Assembly (NCBI GenBank): GCA_009697495.1
Contig: SHUN01000268.1
Location: 1-5,241 of the forward strand
Direction of reading: 5' to 3'
DNA: 5,241 bases
Origin: Bryobacterales bacterium
Lineage (GTDB): Bacteria; Acidobacteriota; Terriglobia; Bryobacterales; Bryobacteraceae
A program made the translations under genes and the position numbers. Shown in pieces: positions 1 through 5,241 of the stretch; within the stretch, counting starts at the first letter, position 1, and the number at the start of each line of letters is the position of its first letter. The notes below the pieces were generated by a model, which saw only the letters and a list, made by a program, of their open reading frames with translations, made no database searches and was not told the DNA's origin.

Positions 1-1
1 C

Positions 2-418
2 AACGCGCGAAACGATGGATTCCGCTACCGGTTGCCAACCGAAGCGGAATGGGAATATTCCGCGAGGGCCGGCGACACCGGATGGATTGCCAAAAATCTC
101 CCGGAAACGGCTTGGACGACAACGAACAGCGGGGCTCAATTGCAAGAGGTTGCGACGGCGAAGCTGAGTAACGTATGGGGCTTGTACGATATGTTGGGAA
201 ATGCGAGCGAGTGGACGAACGACTGGTTGGACATCGATTATTACAAGAAAAGCCCAGCAAAGGATCCGAAAGGGCCTGCTTCCGGGACCATGCGGATGTT
301 CCGGGGAGGAAATGGCGGGGTCGGCGGTGCGAACGGGGCGTATTCATTTCGGGGAGCGGATGAACCGGGGGCAAAGGGTGAATGGCTGGGGCTCCGGGTG
401 GTTCGAGAGAGGAAATAG
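2..418 (+). CDS. SUMF1/FGE-sulfatase-domain protein, C-terminal part (5' end outside window)
   Basis: The open frame enters from the left edge and gives 138 residues up to the TAG at 416-418. The visible part is the C-terminal half of a SUMF1 (formylglycine-generating enzyme-like, C-type-lectin fold) domain. It begins with the family hallmark YRLPTEAEWEYSARAG, followed by GLYDMLGNASEWTNDW (family consensus GLYDMxGNVWEWTxDW) and ends with FRGGNGG...SFRGADE...WLGLRVVRE, matching the usual RGGSW...R...GFRVVR ending. The visible segment has no cysteine: where true FGE has its catalytic Cys pair near the C-terminus, this protein has YSFRGADE. Sulfatase activation is therefore unlikely. Other SUMF1 proteins act as non-heme iron enzymes (EgtB/PvdO type) or as binding domains attached to bacterial Ser/Thr kinases. 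The real start and any N-terminal domain are outside the window. The next gene starts 2 nt after the stop, suggesting co-transcription. The family call is firm; the function is open. Confidence 0.9.
   Translation, partial: NARNDGFRYRLPTEAEWEYSARAGDTGWIAKNLPETAWTTTNSGAQLQEVATAKLSNVWGLYDMLGNASEWTNDWLDIDYYKKSPAKDPKGPASGTMRMFRGGNGGVGGANGAYSFRGADEPGAKGEWLGLRVVRERK
406..413 (+). promoter_or_regulatory. Ribosome binding site of the 80-aa gene
   Basis: AGAGAGGA ends 7 nt before the ATG at 421 and lies inside the last codons of the upstream SUMF1 gene. It supports 421 rather than the in-frame ATGs at 457 and 460, and fits translational coupling to the upstream gene. Confidence 0.5.
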
Positions 419-420
419 GG

Positions 421-663
421 ATGTCGCGAGGGTGGGAGGTTAAGTCCGTGCAGGGGATGATGGACGATCATGACAATCGTCCGAAACATCGCGAGCCGGA
501 GCGGACACCGGAGCAGATGGCGTATGAGAAGAAACGGTATGGGTTGGAGTTGTCGCGGACGGGTGTGCGGAACGATTTAGAGAAGGCGACGAATCCGCGG
601 CACCGGGCGCAATTGGAGGCGGCGTTGCGGTATTTGGATGGGCAATTGGCGGAGTTGGGGTGA
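421..663 (+). CDS. Small conserved-looking hypothetical protein (80 aa)
   Basis: This is a short, strongly charged protein starting MSRGWEVKSVQG. I do not recognise a named domain. The N-terminal MSRGWE.KSV and the C-terminal stretch (LSRTGVRNDLEKATNPRHRAQLEAALRYLDGQL in the protein, about residues 45-78) resemble small uncharacterised proteins I recall from acidobacterial genomes; that recollection is not proof. The composition (Glu, Arg, Leu, Ala; few aromatics; no cysteine) and the leucine spacing in the second half suggest two helices or a short helical hairpin. There is no signal peptide or membrane segment, so it is probably cytosolic. The start at 421 is chosen for the ribosome binding site and the 2-nt gap to the upstream stop; the frame is open further upstream to 382 but would overlap the SUMF1 gene. 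Its TGA (661-663) overlaps a GTG at 660, the likely ancestral start of the following kinase. All leucine codons are TTG or TTA, unlike the molybdenum enzyme genes downstream. Confidence 0.7.
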   Translation: MSRGWEVKSVQGMMDDHDNRPKHREPERTPEQMAYEKKRYGLELSRTGVRNDLEKATNPRHRAQLEAALRYLDGQLAELG

Positions 664-681
664 CCGGGGAGCTCGAGTGGA

Positions 682-1122
682 CATTACCGGCTCACTGCCA
701 AGCTCGGCCAGGGCGGGATGGGAGAGGTATGGCGGGCTACGGATACGAAGCTGAATCGGGAAGTGGCGATTAAGATTTTGCCCGATTCGTTTGCGCGGGA
801 TCCGGATCGGCTGGCTCGGTTCACGCGCGAGGCGCAGGTTCTGGCGTCGCTGAATCATCCGAATATCGCCGCGATTTATGGGCTTGACGCGGCTCATGAA
901 AAGGGCACCGTTCATCGCGATCTGAAGCCAGCCAATATTATTGTTACCCCTGATGGCGTGGTGAAGATTCTGGACTTTGGGTTGGCGAAGGTTGCTGAGC
1001 CGGTGCCTGCGTTATCGGCGGATTCGCCGACGCTGACGTTTCATGCGACGCAGGCCGGGGTGATTACGGGGACGGCGGTCGGCCGGAGGCAGATGGCAGA
1101 TCTCCACGAACGGGGGCTTTGA
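682..1122 (+). other. Kinase-domain remnant inside the pseudogene
   Basis: This open segment encodes HYRLTAKLGQGG through the activation segment and then 14 unrelated residues to the TGA at 1120-1122. Its only internal ATG is at 718, which falls within the glycine-rich loop, so a product started there would lose the first ATP-binding strand. No ribosome binding site is evident for it. It is listed to mark what survives, not as a gene. Confidence 0.6.
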
Positions 1123-1405
1123 ACCGGTCTGGCCGGCGGCTGGCGACCAGATTTTTTATAAGGGAAGTGACGACCGGATAGGGGTGGTTCCGTACGCGGT
1201 GAAGGGAGATTCCTTTCTGGGCGGCAAACCGCGGTTGTGGACCTCGCGGACGCTTTCCCATTACGCCGACCAGGTATTCGACATCGCTCCCGACGGCAAA
1301 TCCGCCATCGCGATCGTTGACGCGGATCCGGGCAGACCGGAGCCGCATCCGCGGGTCGTGCTGAATTTCGGAGATGAAGTTCGCCGGCGGCTGGCCGTTC
1401 ACTGA
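1079..1405 (+). other. C-terminal propeller remnant of the kinase pseudogene
   Basis: This frame gives 108 residues to the TGA at 1403-1405. Two blade-like repeats are visible: GRWQISTNGGFEPVW...DQIFYKGSDDRIGVVPY, and FDIAPDGKSAIAIVDADPG, followed by the terminal VVLNFGDEVRRRL. Acidobacterial receptor-like kinases typically end this way, with LNWFEELKRRV-like words. A GTG at 1184 could start a shorter product but lacks a ribosome binding site and cuts a blade. Confidence 0.6.
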
Positions 1406-1491
1406 AACGCCACCCCTAACCCGGCTCCGCGTGTATTAAGATAGTGAAGCGTTAAAAAAACCTTCCCCCTCAACAGGTGAAAAAGATCAGA

Positions 1492-1496
1492 AAGGA
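1492..1496 (+). promoter_or_regulatory. Ribosome binding site deciding the FeS-subunit start
   Basis: AAGGA ends 10 nt before the GTG at 1507. The earlier in-frame GTG at 1477 is preceded by a C-rich stretch with no Shine-Dalgarno match, so 1507 is preferred. The spacing is slightly long, so the choice is not certain. Confidence 0.4.
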
Positions 1497-1506
1497 TGGT
1501 GTCCCG

Positions 1507-2145
1507 GTGAGTTCAAACAACGACTCCGAAAATGACAAGCGAGCCCAGTCCGGCTTCTCCCGGCGCTCCTGGCTCCGTGGCGCTGGTATTGGTACCGGCG
1601 TTGTCGGCGCAGGCGTGCTGGAGCAGGAAGCCGATGCGCAAGCCGCCCCGAAATTGATGACCGGCGAGGTCGAGATCGCTCTCGATATCAACGGTCGTAA
1701 GCGTTCCGTCAAAGTGGAACCGCGGACAACATTGCTGGACGCGCTTCGCAACCGCATGGACCTGACGGGCGCCAAACGCGTCTGTGACCGCGGCACTTGC
1801 GGCGCTTGCACCGTTTCGGTGAACGGCAAGATCATCTACGGTTGCACGATGCTCGCCGTCGACGCCGTGAACAAGAAGATTCAGACCATCGAAGGAATTG
1901 CTCCCGAAGGCCAGTTGCATCCCGTTTCCGCCGCATTTGTCAATAATGACGCGCAGCAGTGCGGGTATTGCACGCCGGGCTTCGTGATGGCGGCCAAGGG
2001 CTTCCTGGACCGGACGCCGAACCCAACGCAGGAACAGGTGGAAAAGGGCCTGGCCGGCAATATCTGCCGCTGCGGCACTTATGTAGGCGTTCGCAAGGCG
2101 GTCCTCGAAGCTTCGAAGAACTACAGAGGAGGTTCCAATGCCTGA
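1507..2145 (+). CDS. Molybdenum hydroxylase [2Fe-2S] subunit with Tat signal (PaoA/YagT-like)
   Basis: The 212-aa small subunit of a xanthine dehydrogenase/aldehyde oxidoreductase-family enzyme carries electrons from the Mo centre to FAD through two [2Fe-2S] clusters. Residues 18-25 (SRRSWLRG) are a twin-arginine motif, followed by a Gly/Ala-rich hydrophobic stretch and a probable AQA cleavage site near residue 46, so the protein is Tat-exported. The ferredoxin-like domain (about 53-125) has Cys93, Cys98, Cys101 and Cys113 in the plant-type C-x4-C-x2-C-x11-C pattern. The helical second-cluster domain (about 130-205) has QCGYC (Cys152, Cys155) and CRC (Cys187, Cys189). All eight ligands are present. 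An alternative GTG at 1477 would add 10 residues but lacks a ribosome binding site. The gene heads the operon and overlaps the Mo-subunit gene by 8 nt. E. coli PaoA has the same layout (Tat signal plus two clusters), although there the FAD gene comes second. The family is certain; the substrate is not. Confidence 0.93.
   Translation: MSSNNDSENDKRAQSGFSRRSWLRGAGIGTGVVGAGVLEQEADAQAAPKLMTGEVEIALDINGRKRSVKVEPRTTLLDALRNRMDLTGAKRVCDRGTCGACTVSVNGKIIYGCTMLAVDAVNKKIQTIEGIAPEGQLHPVSAAFVNNDAQQCGYCTPGFVMAAKGFLDRTPNPTQEQVEKGLAGNICRCGTYVGVRKAVLEASKNYRGGSNA
2125..2132 (+). promoter_or_regulatory. Strong ribosome binding site of the Mo subunit
   Basis: AGAGGAGG is a near-perfect Shine-Dalgarno sequence 5 nt before the ATG at 2138. 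It lies inside the end of the FeS-subunit gene and fixes the start of the large subunit, with an 8-nt overlap between the two genes. Confidence 0.75.
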
Positions 2146-4279
2146 TTACAAATGGCCGGATATGGCCAAGCGCAAAGTGATGGGCCAGCGGATCAGCCGG
2201 CTGGACGGCCCCGCTAAGTCCTCCGGGCGGGCAAAGTATCCCAGCGACATGAACCCGCAGGGACTGCTGCAAGCGGTGCTACTGACATCGCCTCACGCCC
2301 ACGCCAAAATTCGCAGCATAAATATCGACGCGGCGAAGGCGCTCCCCGGCGTCGTTGGGATCAAGACCTTCAAGGCAGCCGGCGATGAAATTCAGTGGGC
2401 GGGTACGGAAATCGCTATCGTCGCGGCCAACACGGAAGAGATCGCTCGCGACGCGGTCCGCGCGATTAAGATCGATTGGGAAGTGCTGCCTCACGTTGTG
2501 AAAGAGGAGAACCTGGCCAAGACCGGCACGCGCGCGAAAGCCGCCGGTGAACAGGTAACAGGCGATCCGGAAAAGGCATTCGCGGATGCCGATGTGCGGT
2601 TGGAAGCCGAATACGGCATTCCAGTGATTACGCACTGCTGTTTGGAACCGCATGGCAATGTGATTTCGTGGAAGGGCAACCAGGTTGACTTCTTCCCCTC
2701 GACGCAGGCTGTTTCAACGTCGGCCACGCAGTTGGCGACGCTGATCGGCGTGCCGGCGGCGAATATCAAAGTGACTTGCGACCATATGGGCGGCGGTTTT
2801 GGCTCTAAGTTCCCGCCCGATTCGTGGGGCGCGGAATCGGCCAAGCTTTCCAAAGAGGCCGATGGTCGGCCGGTGAAGATCTTCCTGGACCGCCAGACGG
2901 AATTGACGATTGCGGGTGTGCGGCCGTCGCACTTCGCCAAGATCAAGATCGGCGCGAAGGCCGATGGAACGATCACGGCGTGGCAGTCGGATTCGTGGTC
3001 GACGGGCGGCTTCGGCGGCGGCGGAATGCCTCCGATTCCGTACGTCTTTGTGAACATCCCGAACCGGCGGAACAACCACGCGGCGGTGTCGTTGAACACG
3101 GGTCCGCAGCGTGCCTGGCGCGCTCCGAATCACCCGCAGGCCTCGTTCCTCACTTGCTCCGCGCTCACCGATCTGGCCGCGAAGCTGAAGATGGATCCGC
3201 TGGCGCTGATGCAGAAGAACGCGGGGCTAACGCTGCGTTCGGCGACGTATCTCGATCAGCTCAGCAAGGCTGCTGAACTCATTGAATGGAAGAGCAAATA
3301 CCACACGCCCGGTGAAGGCAAAGGCACGATCCGGCGCGGGGTAGGGATCGGGATCGCCACATGGGGCGGCGCCGGTCACGCTTCCAAGGCCAAGTGCACG
3401 ATCCATCCCGATGGGTCCGTAGAAGTCGAACTCGGCTCGCAGGATCTGGGCACCGGGAATCGCACGTGCATCACGATGGTCGCGGCCGAATCGCTGGGGC
3501 TTCCGATGAGCGCGATTAAGGTGAAGATCGGCAGCAATGATTATCCTGCCTCCGGTCCGTCTGGCGGCTCGACGACCATCGGCGGCGTCAGCACTTCGAC
3601 GCGCAAGGCGACGCTGAACGCGCTGGAAAAACTGTTCGAGAAGGTTGCGCCATCGCTTGGCGTGCCGCCCGATCAGTTGGAAGCCGTTGACAGCCGCATT
3701 CAAGTGAAGGGCAACCCGAACAAGGCGATGAGCTGGAAACAGGCGGCCCAGAAACTGGGTCCGTCGAAGATCGAGGAGATGGGCGAGAACGTGCCGGCAA
3801 ATGCCGCTCGTGAAGGCTTGAACACGCTCGGCGCGGCCGGGGTGCAGATGGCTGAAGTGGAAGTGGATACGGAGACCGGCATCGTCAAGATGCGCAAGAT
3901 GGTCGCGGTGCAGGATTGCGGGCTTGTCGTCAATCCGAAGACGGCTGAGAGCCAGGTGTATGGAGCTTGCATCATGAGCATCTGCTCAGCGCTGTTTGAA
4001 GAACGGGTGATGGACGCGGTGACTGGCCGCGTGTTGAACCCGGATATGGAGTTCTATAAGCTCGCCGGGCTTCCCGATATCGGGGAGATCGTGGTGCATA
4101 TGGACATCCAGGAAGTTCACGATAAACGCGGGATTATCGGCCTTGGCGAACCGTGCGCCATTGGCGGCACCGCGGCCATCGCCAACGCAGTGTATAACGC
4201 GCTTGGCGTCCGTATCCCCATGGTCCCGGTGACGGCGGACCGTGTTCTCAACGCCCTCGGCAACAAGAGGTACGCATAA
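2138..4279 (+). CDS. Molybdenum hydroxylase large subunit, molybdopterin-binding (PaoC/YagR-like)
   Basis: The 713-aa catalytic subunit of a xanthine dehydrogenase-family enzyme hydroxylates an aldehyde or heteroaromatic carbon at the Mo centre using water. An a/b-hammerhead domain (about 15-125; GQRISRLDGPAKSSGRAKY) is followed by the two molybdopterin-binding domains. Visible signatures are MGGGFGSK (217-224), GPQRAWRAPNHPQ (from 323; Arg328 in the substrate-pocket region), GSQDLGTGNRT (from 433; Gln435 at the Mo-facing position), the glycine-rich SGGSTTIGG cofactor loop (about 475) and GLGEP with Glu671, the expected catalytic base. The C-terminus (VTADRVLNAL) is complete. The length is a little below the 730-780 usual for relatives. 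It has no signal peptide; export would depend on the Tat signal of the FeS subunit. Start 2138 is fixed by AGAGGAGG; the downstream FAD gene begins 1 nt after the stop. The motif GEPCAIGGTAAIANAV differs from the more common GEPP.IPTAAAIANA. The substrate is unknown; an aromatic or aliphatic aldehyde is the plausible guess. Confidence 0.95.
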   Translation: MPDYKWPDMAKRKVMGQRISRLDGPAKSSGRAKYPSDMNPQGLLQAVLLTSPHAHAKIRSINIDAAKALPGVVGIKTFKAAGDEIQWAGTEIAIVAANTEEIARDAVRAIKIDWEVLPHVVKEENLAKTGTRAKAAGEQVTGDPEKAFADADVRLEAEYGIPVITHCCLEPHGNVISWKGNQVDFFPSTQAVSTSATQLATLIGVPAANIKVTCDHMGGGFGSKFPPDSWGAESAKLSKEADGRPVKIFLDRQTELTIAGVRPSHFAKIKIGAKADGTITAWQSDSWSTGGFGGGGMPPIPYVFVNIPNRRNNHAAVSLNTGPQRAWRAPNHPQASFLTCSALTDLAAKLKMDPLALMQKNAGLTLRSATYLDQLSKAAELIEWKSKYHTPGEGKGTIRRGVGIGIATWGGAGHASKAKCTIHPDGSVEVELGSQDLGTGNRTCITMVAAESLGLPMSAIKVKIGSNDYPASGPSGGSTTIGGVSTSTRKATLNALEKLFEKVAPSLGVPPDQLEAVDSRIQVKGNPNKAMSWKQAAQKLGPSKIEEMGENVPANAAREGLNTLGAAGVQMAEVEVDTETGIVKMRKMVAVQDCGLVVNPKTAESQVYGACIMSICSALFEERVMDAVTGRVLNPDMEFYKLAGLPDIGEIVVHMDIQEVHDKRGIIGLGEPCAIGGTAAIANAVYNALGVRIPMVPVTADRVLNALGNKRYA
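4265..4270 (+). promoter_or_regulatory. Ribosome binding site of the FAD subunit
   Basis: AAGAGG ends 10 nt before the ATG at 4281 and lies in the last codons of the Mo-subunit gene. It is a modest match, but its placement agrees with the 1-nt gap between genes. Confidence 0.4.
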
Positions 4280-4280
4280 C

Positions 4281-5241
4281 ATGCAGAGCTTTGAATATGC
4301 CAATCCGGCCACGCTGAAAGAGGCTTTCGCGGCGCTCGGTACTTCCTGGGAGGATGCGAACATCCTGGCCGGGGGGACCGACCTGCTGAGCCTGATGAAA
4401 GACTATGTACACTCGCCCAAACGGGTGGTCAACATTAAGGGCATTAAGGAACTCGGCGGTATCGCCCGCAAGGGCGGGAATATGCGCATCGGCGCGACGG
4501 TCACGCTCGACGACCTGACGTCCAATGCGGCGATCCGCGCTTCGTACCCGAGCCTGGTGCAGGCAGCTTTGGGCGTTTCGAGCCCGCAGTTGCGCAACAT
4601 GGGGACCGTTGCCGGCGATCTATGCCAGCGTCCGCGGTGCTGGTACTATCGGCGCGGGTTCGGCTTGCTGGCGAAAGGCCCGAACGGGGAAGCGCTGGTT
4701 CCGACCGGAGAGAACAAGTATCACGCGATCTTTTCGAACGGCCCGGCGTACTTTGTCAGCGCTTCGACGCTGGGACCGGCATTGGTTGCATTGGGCGCGA
4801 CGATGACAATCGCCAGCGCTTCGGGCAACCGTTCGGTAGCGGTGGAGAAGTTCTTCGTCGCTCCGACAGGGGACGGCCAGCGCGAAACCGATTTGAAACC
4901 GAATGAGATCGTGACGGAAATTCTGATTCCGGTCCCGGCCACGAAGAACGCGACATACGAAGTTCGCCAGCGCGAGTTGGTGGACTGGCCGCTGGCCGCG
5001 GCTTCGGTCGCGCTTCGTATGAACGGGACGACGATCACGTCGGCCTCGATTGCTCTCGGCCACGTGGCGCCAACCATTTGGCGGGCGACGCAGGCGGAGA
5101 AGATGCTGGTGGGCAAGACCATCACGGCGGAAACCGCTGAAGCGGCCGGCGAAGCAGCCGTCGCTAACGCCACCCCGTTGAGCGGCAATCGGTACAAGGT
5201 ACAATTGACAAAGGTAGCCGTAAAGCGTGCCCTTCTGGCCG
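4281..5241 (+). CDS. Molybdenum hydroxylase FAD-binding subunit (PaoB/YagS-like), 3' end outside window
   Basis: An open frame of 320 codons without a stop runs off the right edge. It is the FAD-binding subunit of the same enzyme, passing electrons from the FeS subunit to FAD and then to an acceptor. The FAD-binding domain (about 1-170) contains LAGGTDLL (29-36) and LRNMGTVAGDL (104-114), the two FAD-contacting segments of the CO dehydrogenase/xanthine dehydrogenase flavoprotein family. This is followed by QRPRCWYYRRGFG (from 116) and the NKYHAIF...ALVALGA region. The C-terminal domain (about 190 to the end) has LKPNEIVTEILIP and ALGHVAPTIWRA. Relatives are roughly 330 aa, so only a few residues are missing. 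Only two cysteines are visible, Cys115 and Cys120. PaoB-type subunits bind an extra [4Fe-4S] cluster through four cysteines in this region, so that cluster is probably absent here. No signal peptide is seen. The ATG at 4281 lies 1 nt after the Mo-subunit stop. Confidence 0.93.
   Translation, partial: MQSFEYANPATLKEAFAALGTSWEDANILAGGTDLLSLMKDYVHSPKRVVNIKGIKELGGIARKGGNMRIGATVTLDDLTSNAAIRASYPSLVQAALGVSSPQLRNMGTVAGDLCQRPRCWYYRRGFGLLAKGPNGEALVPTGENKYHAIFSNGPAYFVSASTLGPALVALGATMTIASASGNRSVAVEKFFVAPTGDGQRETDLKPNEIVTEILIPVPATKNATYEVRQRELVDWPLAAASVALRMNGTTITSASIALGHVAPTIWRATQAEKMLVGKTITAETAEAAGEAAVANATPLSGNRYKVQLTKVAVKRALLA

Larger units (their letters stand above)
660..1405 (+). pseudogene. PknB-type Ser/Thr protein kinase with C-terminal TolB/PD40-like propeller, degraded
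   Basis: Relatives run to several hundred residues: an N-terminal kinase domain, then a PD40/TolB-like beta-propeller. Here about 245 codons remain. Kinase parts are in one frame (682-1076): Gly-rich loop LGQGGMGEVW, VAIK lysine (772-774), HRDLKPAN (913-936) and DFG (973-981). The C-terminal remnant is in the next frame (1079-1405): SAGGRWQISTNGGFEPVWPA, then FDIAPDGKSAIAI and the final VVLNFGDEVRRRL, matching propeller ends of such kinases. Three lesions are visible. (1) The probable GTG start at 660 is in another frame from HYRLTAKLGQ, so about one base is gained near 675-681. (2) At about 886-891, IYGLD jumps to AAHEKG, removing the hinge and alpha-D/E region (roughly 40-45 residues in relatives). 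(3) At about 1075-1080, VITGTA (just before the expected AYMSPEQ) joins the propeller end with a frame change. Without hinge, C-lobe and start it cannot be an active kinase. The remaining frames have no internal stops, suggesting recent decay; a misassembly could give the same picture. Confidence 0.85.

Noticed and set aside
718..1122. A stand-alone 134-aa short kinase.
   Set aside because: It would begin inside the glycine-rich loop, lacks the hinge and C-lobe, ends in 14 out-of-frame residues, and has no ribosome binding site. It is better explained as a pseudogene remnant.
1431..1445. Possible promoter for the molybdenum operon (TAAGAT at 1437-1442 as a -10 element).
   Set aside because: There is no recognisable -35 at 16-18 nt spacing (the region upstream is C-rich). 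A promoter is expected in 1406-1506, but this match alone is too weak to annotate.
1406..1476. Search for a terminator hairpin after the kinase remnant and before the operon.
   Set aside because: The run of A at 1454-1460 is not preceded by a convincing GC stem, and a T-run in the + strand is absent.
1477..1506. Upstream GTG start for the FeS subunit.
   Set aside because: No Shine-Dalgarno precedes it, and the extra 10 residues (VKKIRKDGVP) are not needed; the GTG at 1507 has AAGGA upstream and gives a normal Tat n-region. It cannot be wholly excluded.
1513..1920. Minus-strand open frame opposite the FeS subunit.
   Set aside because: It lies antisense to the eight-cysteine FeS gene and has no plausible ribosome binding site or family features.
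2491..3099. Long minus-strand open frame (202 codons) opposite the Mo subunit.
   Set aside because: It lies wholly antisense to a gene with clear catalytic motifs, shows no domain words, and is the type of shadow frame expected in GC-rich coding DNA.
4620..5204. Minus-strand open frame of 194 codons opposite the FAD subunit.
   Set aside because: Its translation is Arg-rich low-information sequence antisense to a clearly recognised flavoprotein gene.

Overview
The window looks like part of a GC-rich soil bacterial chromosome, most likely an acidobacterium of the Solibacter/Bryobacter type. That placement is inferred from family style only: the Ser/Thr kinase with a TolB/PD40-like C-terminus, the SUMF1-domain protein, the small MSRGWE-type protein and the Tat-exported molybdenum hydroxylase set. 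No rRNA or other taxonomic marker is present. Every supported gene is on the + strand, and there is no tRNA, rRNA, CRISPR array or insertion sequence.

Left part (1-1405), a decaying signalling or accessory cluster. It opens inside the C-terminal part of a SUMF1/formylglycine-generating-enzyme-like protein (ends at 418) that lacks the catalytic cysteines of true FGE. Two bases later comes a small 80-aa charged, probably helical protein (421-663). Its TGA sits in a GTGA that probably once carried the start of the next gene, a PknB-type Ser/Thr kinase with a C-terminal beta-propeller. That kinase is now a pseudogene (660-1405). I see three lesions: a frameshift just after the start, loss of the hinge/alpha-D region, and a large deletion with frame change joining the kinase activation segment directly to the propeller's last blades.

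Middle (1406-1506): a short intergenic gap that should hold the promoter of the next operon. I see no convincing -35/-10 pair or terminator hairpin.

Right part (1507-5241), a three-gene molybdenum hydroxylase operon in the order FeS subunit, Mo subunit, FAD subunit. The FeS subunit (two [2Fe-2S] clusters) carries a Tat signal. The molybdopterin subunit (713 aa) overlaps it by 8 nt. The FAD subunit follows after 1 nt and runs off the window close to its natural end. Together they would form a periplasmic aldehyde oxidoreductase / xanthine dehydrogenase-family enzyme related to E. coli PaoABC (YagTSR). Substrate is oxidised at the Mo centre and electrons pass through the FeS clusters to FAD. 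Only the FeS subunit has an export signal, so the complex presumably folds in the cytoplasm and is exported as a unit. The FAD subunit has the PaoB-like QRxRCWY region but too few cysteines for PaoB's extra [4Fe-4S] cluster. The substrate cannot be read from the sequence.

I found no clear new biological system. The most informative items are the multi-lesion kinase pseudogene, the small protein between the two signalling genes, and the FAD subunit without [4Fe-4S] ligands.
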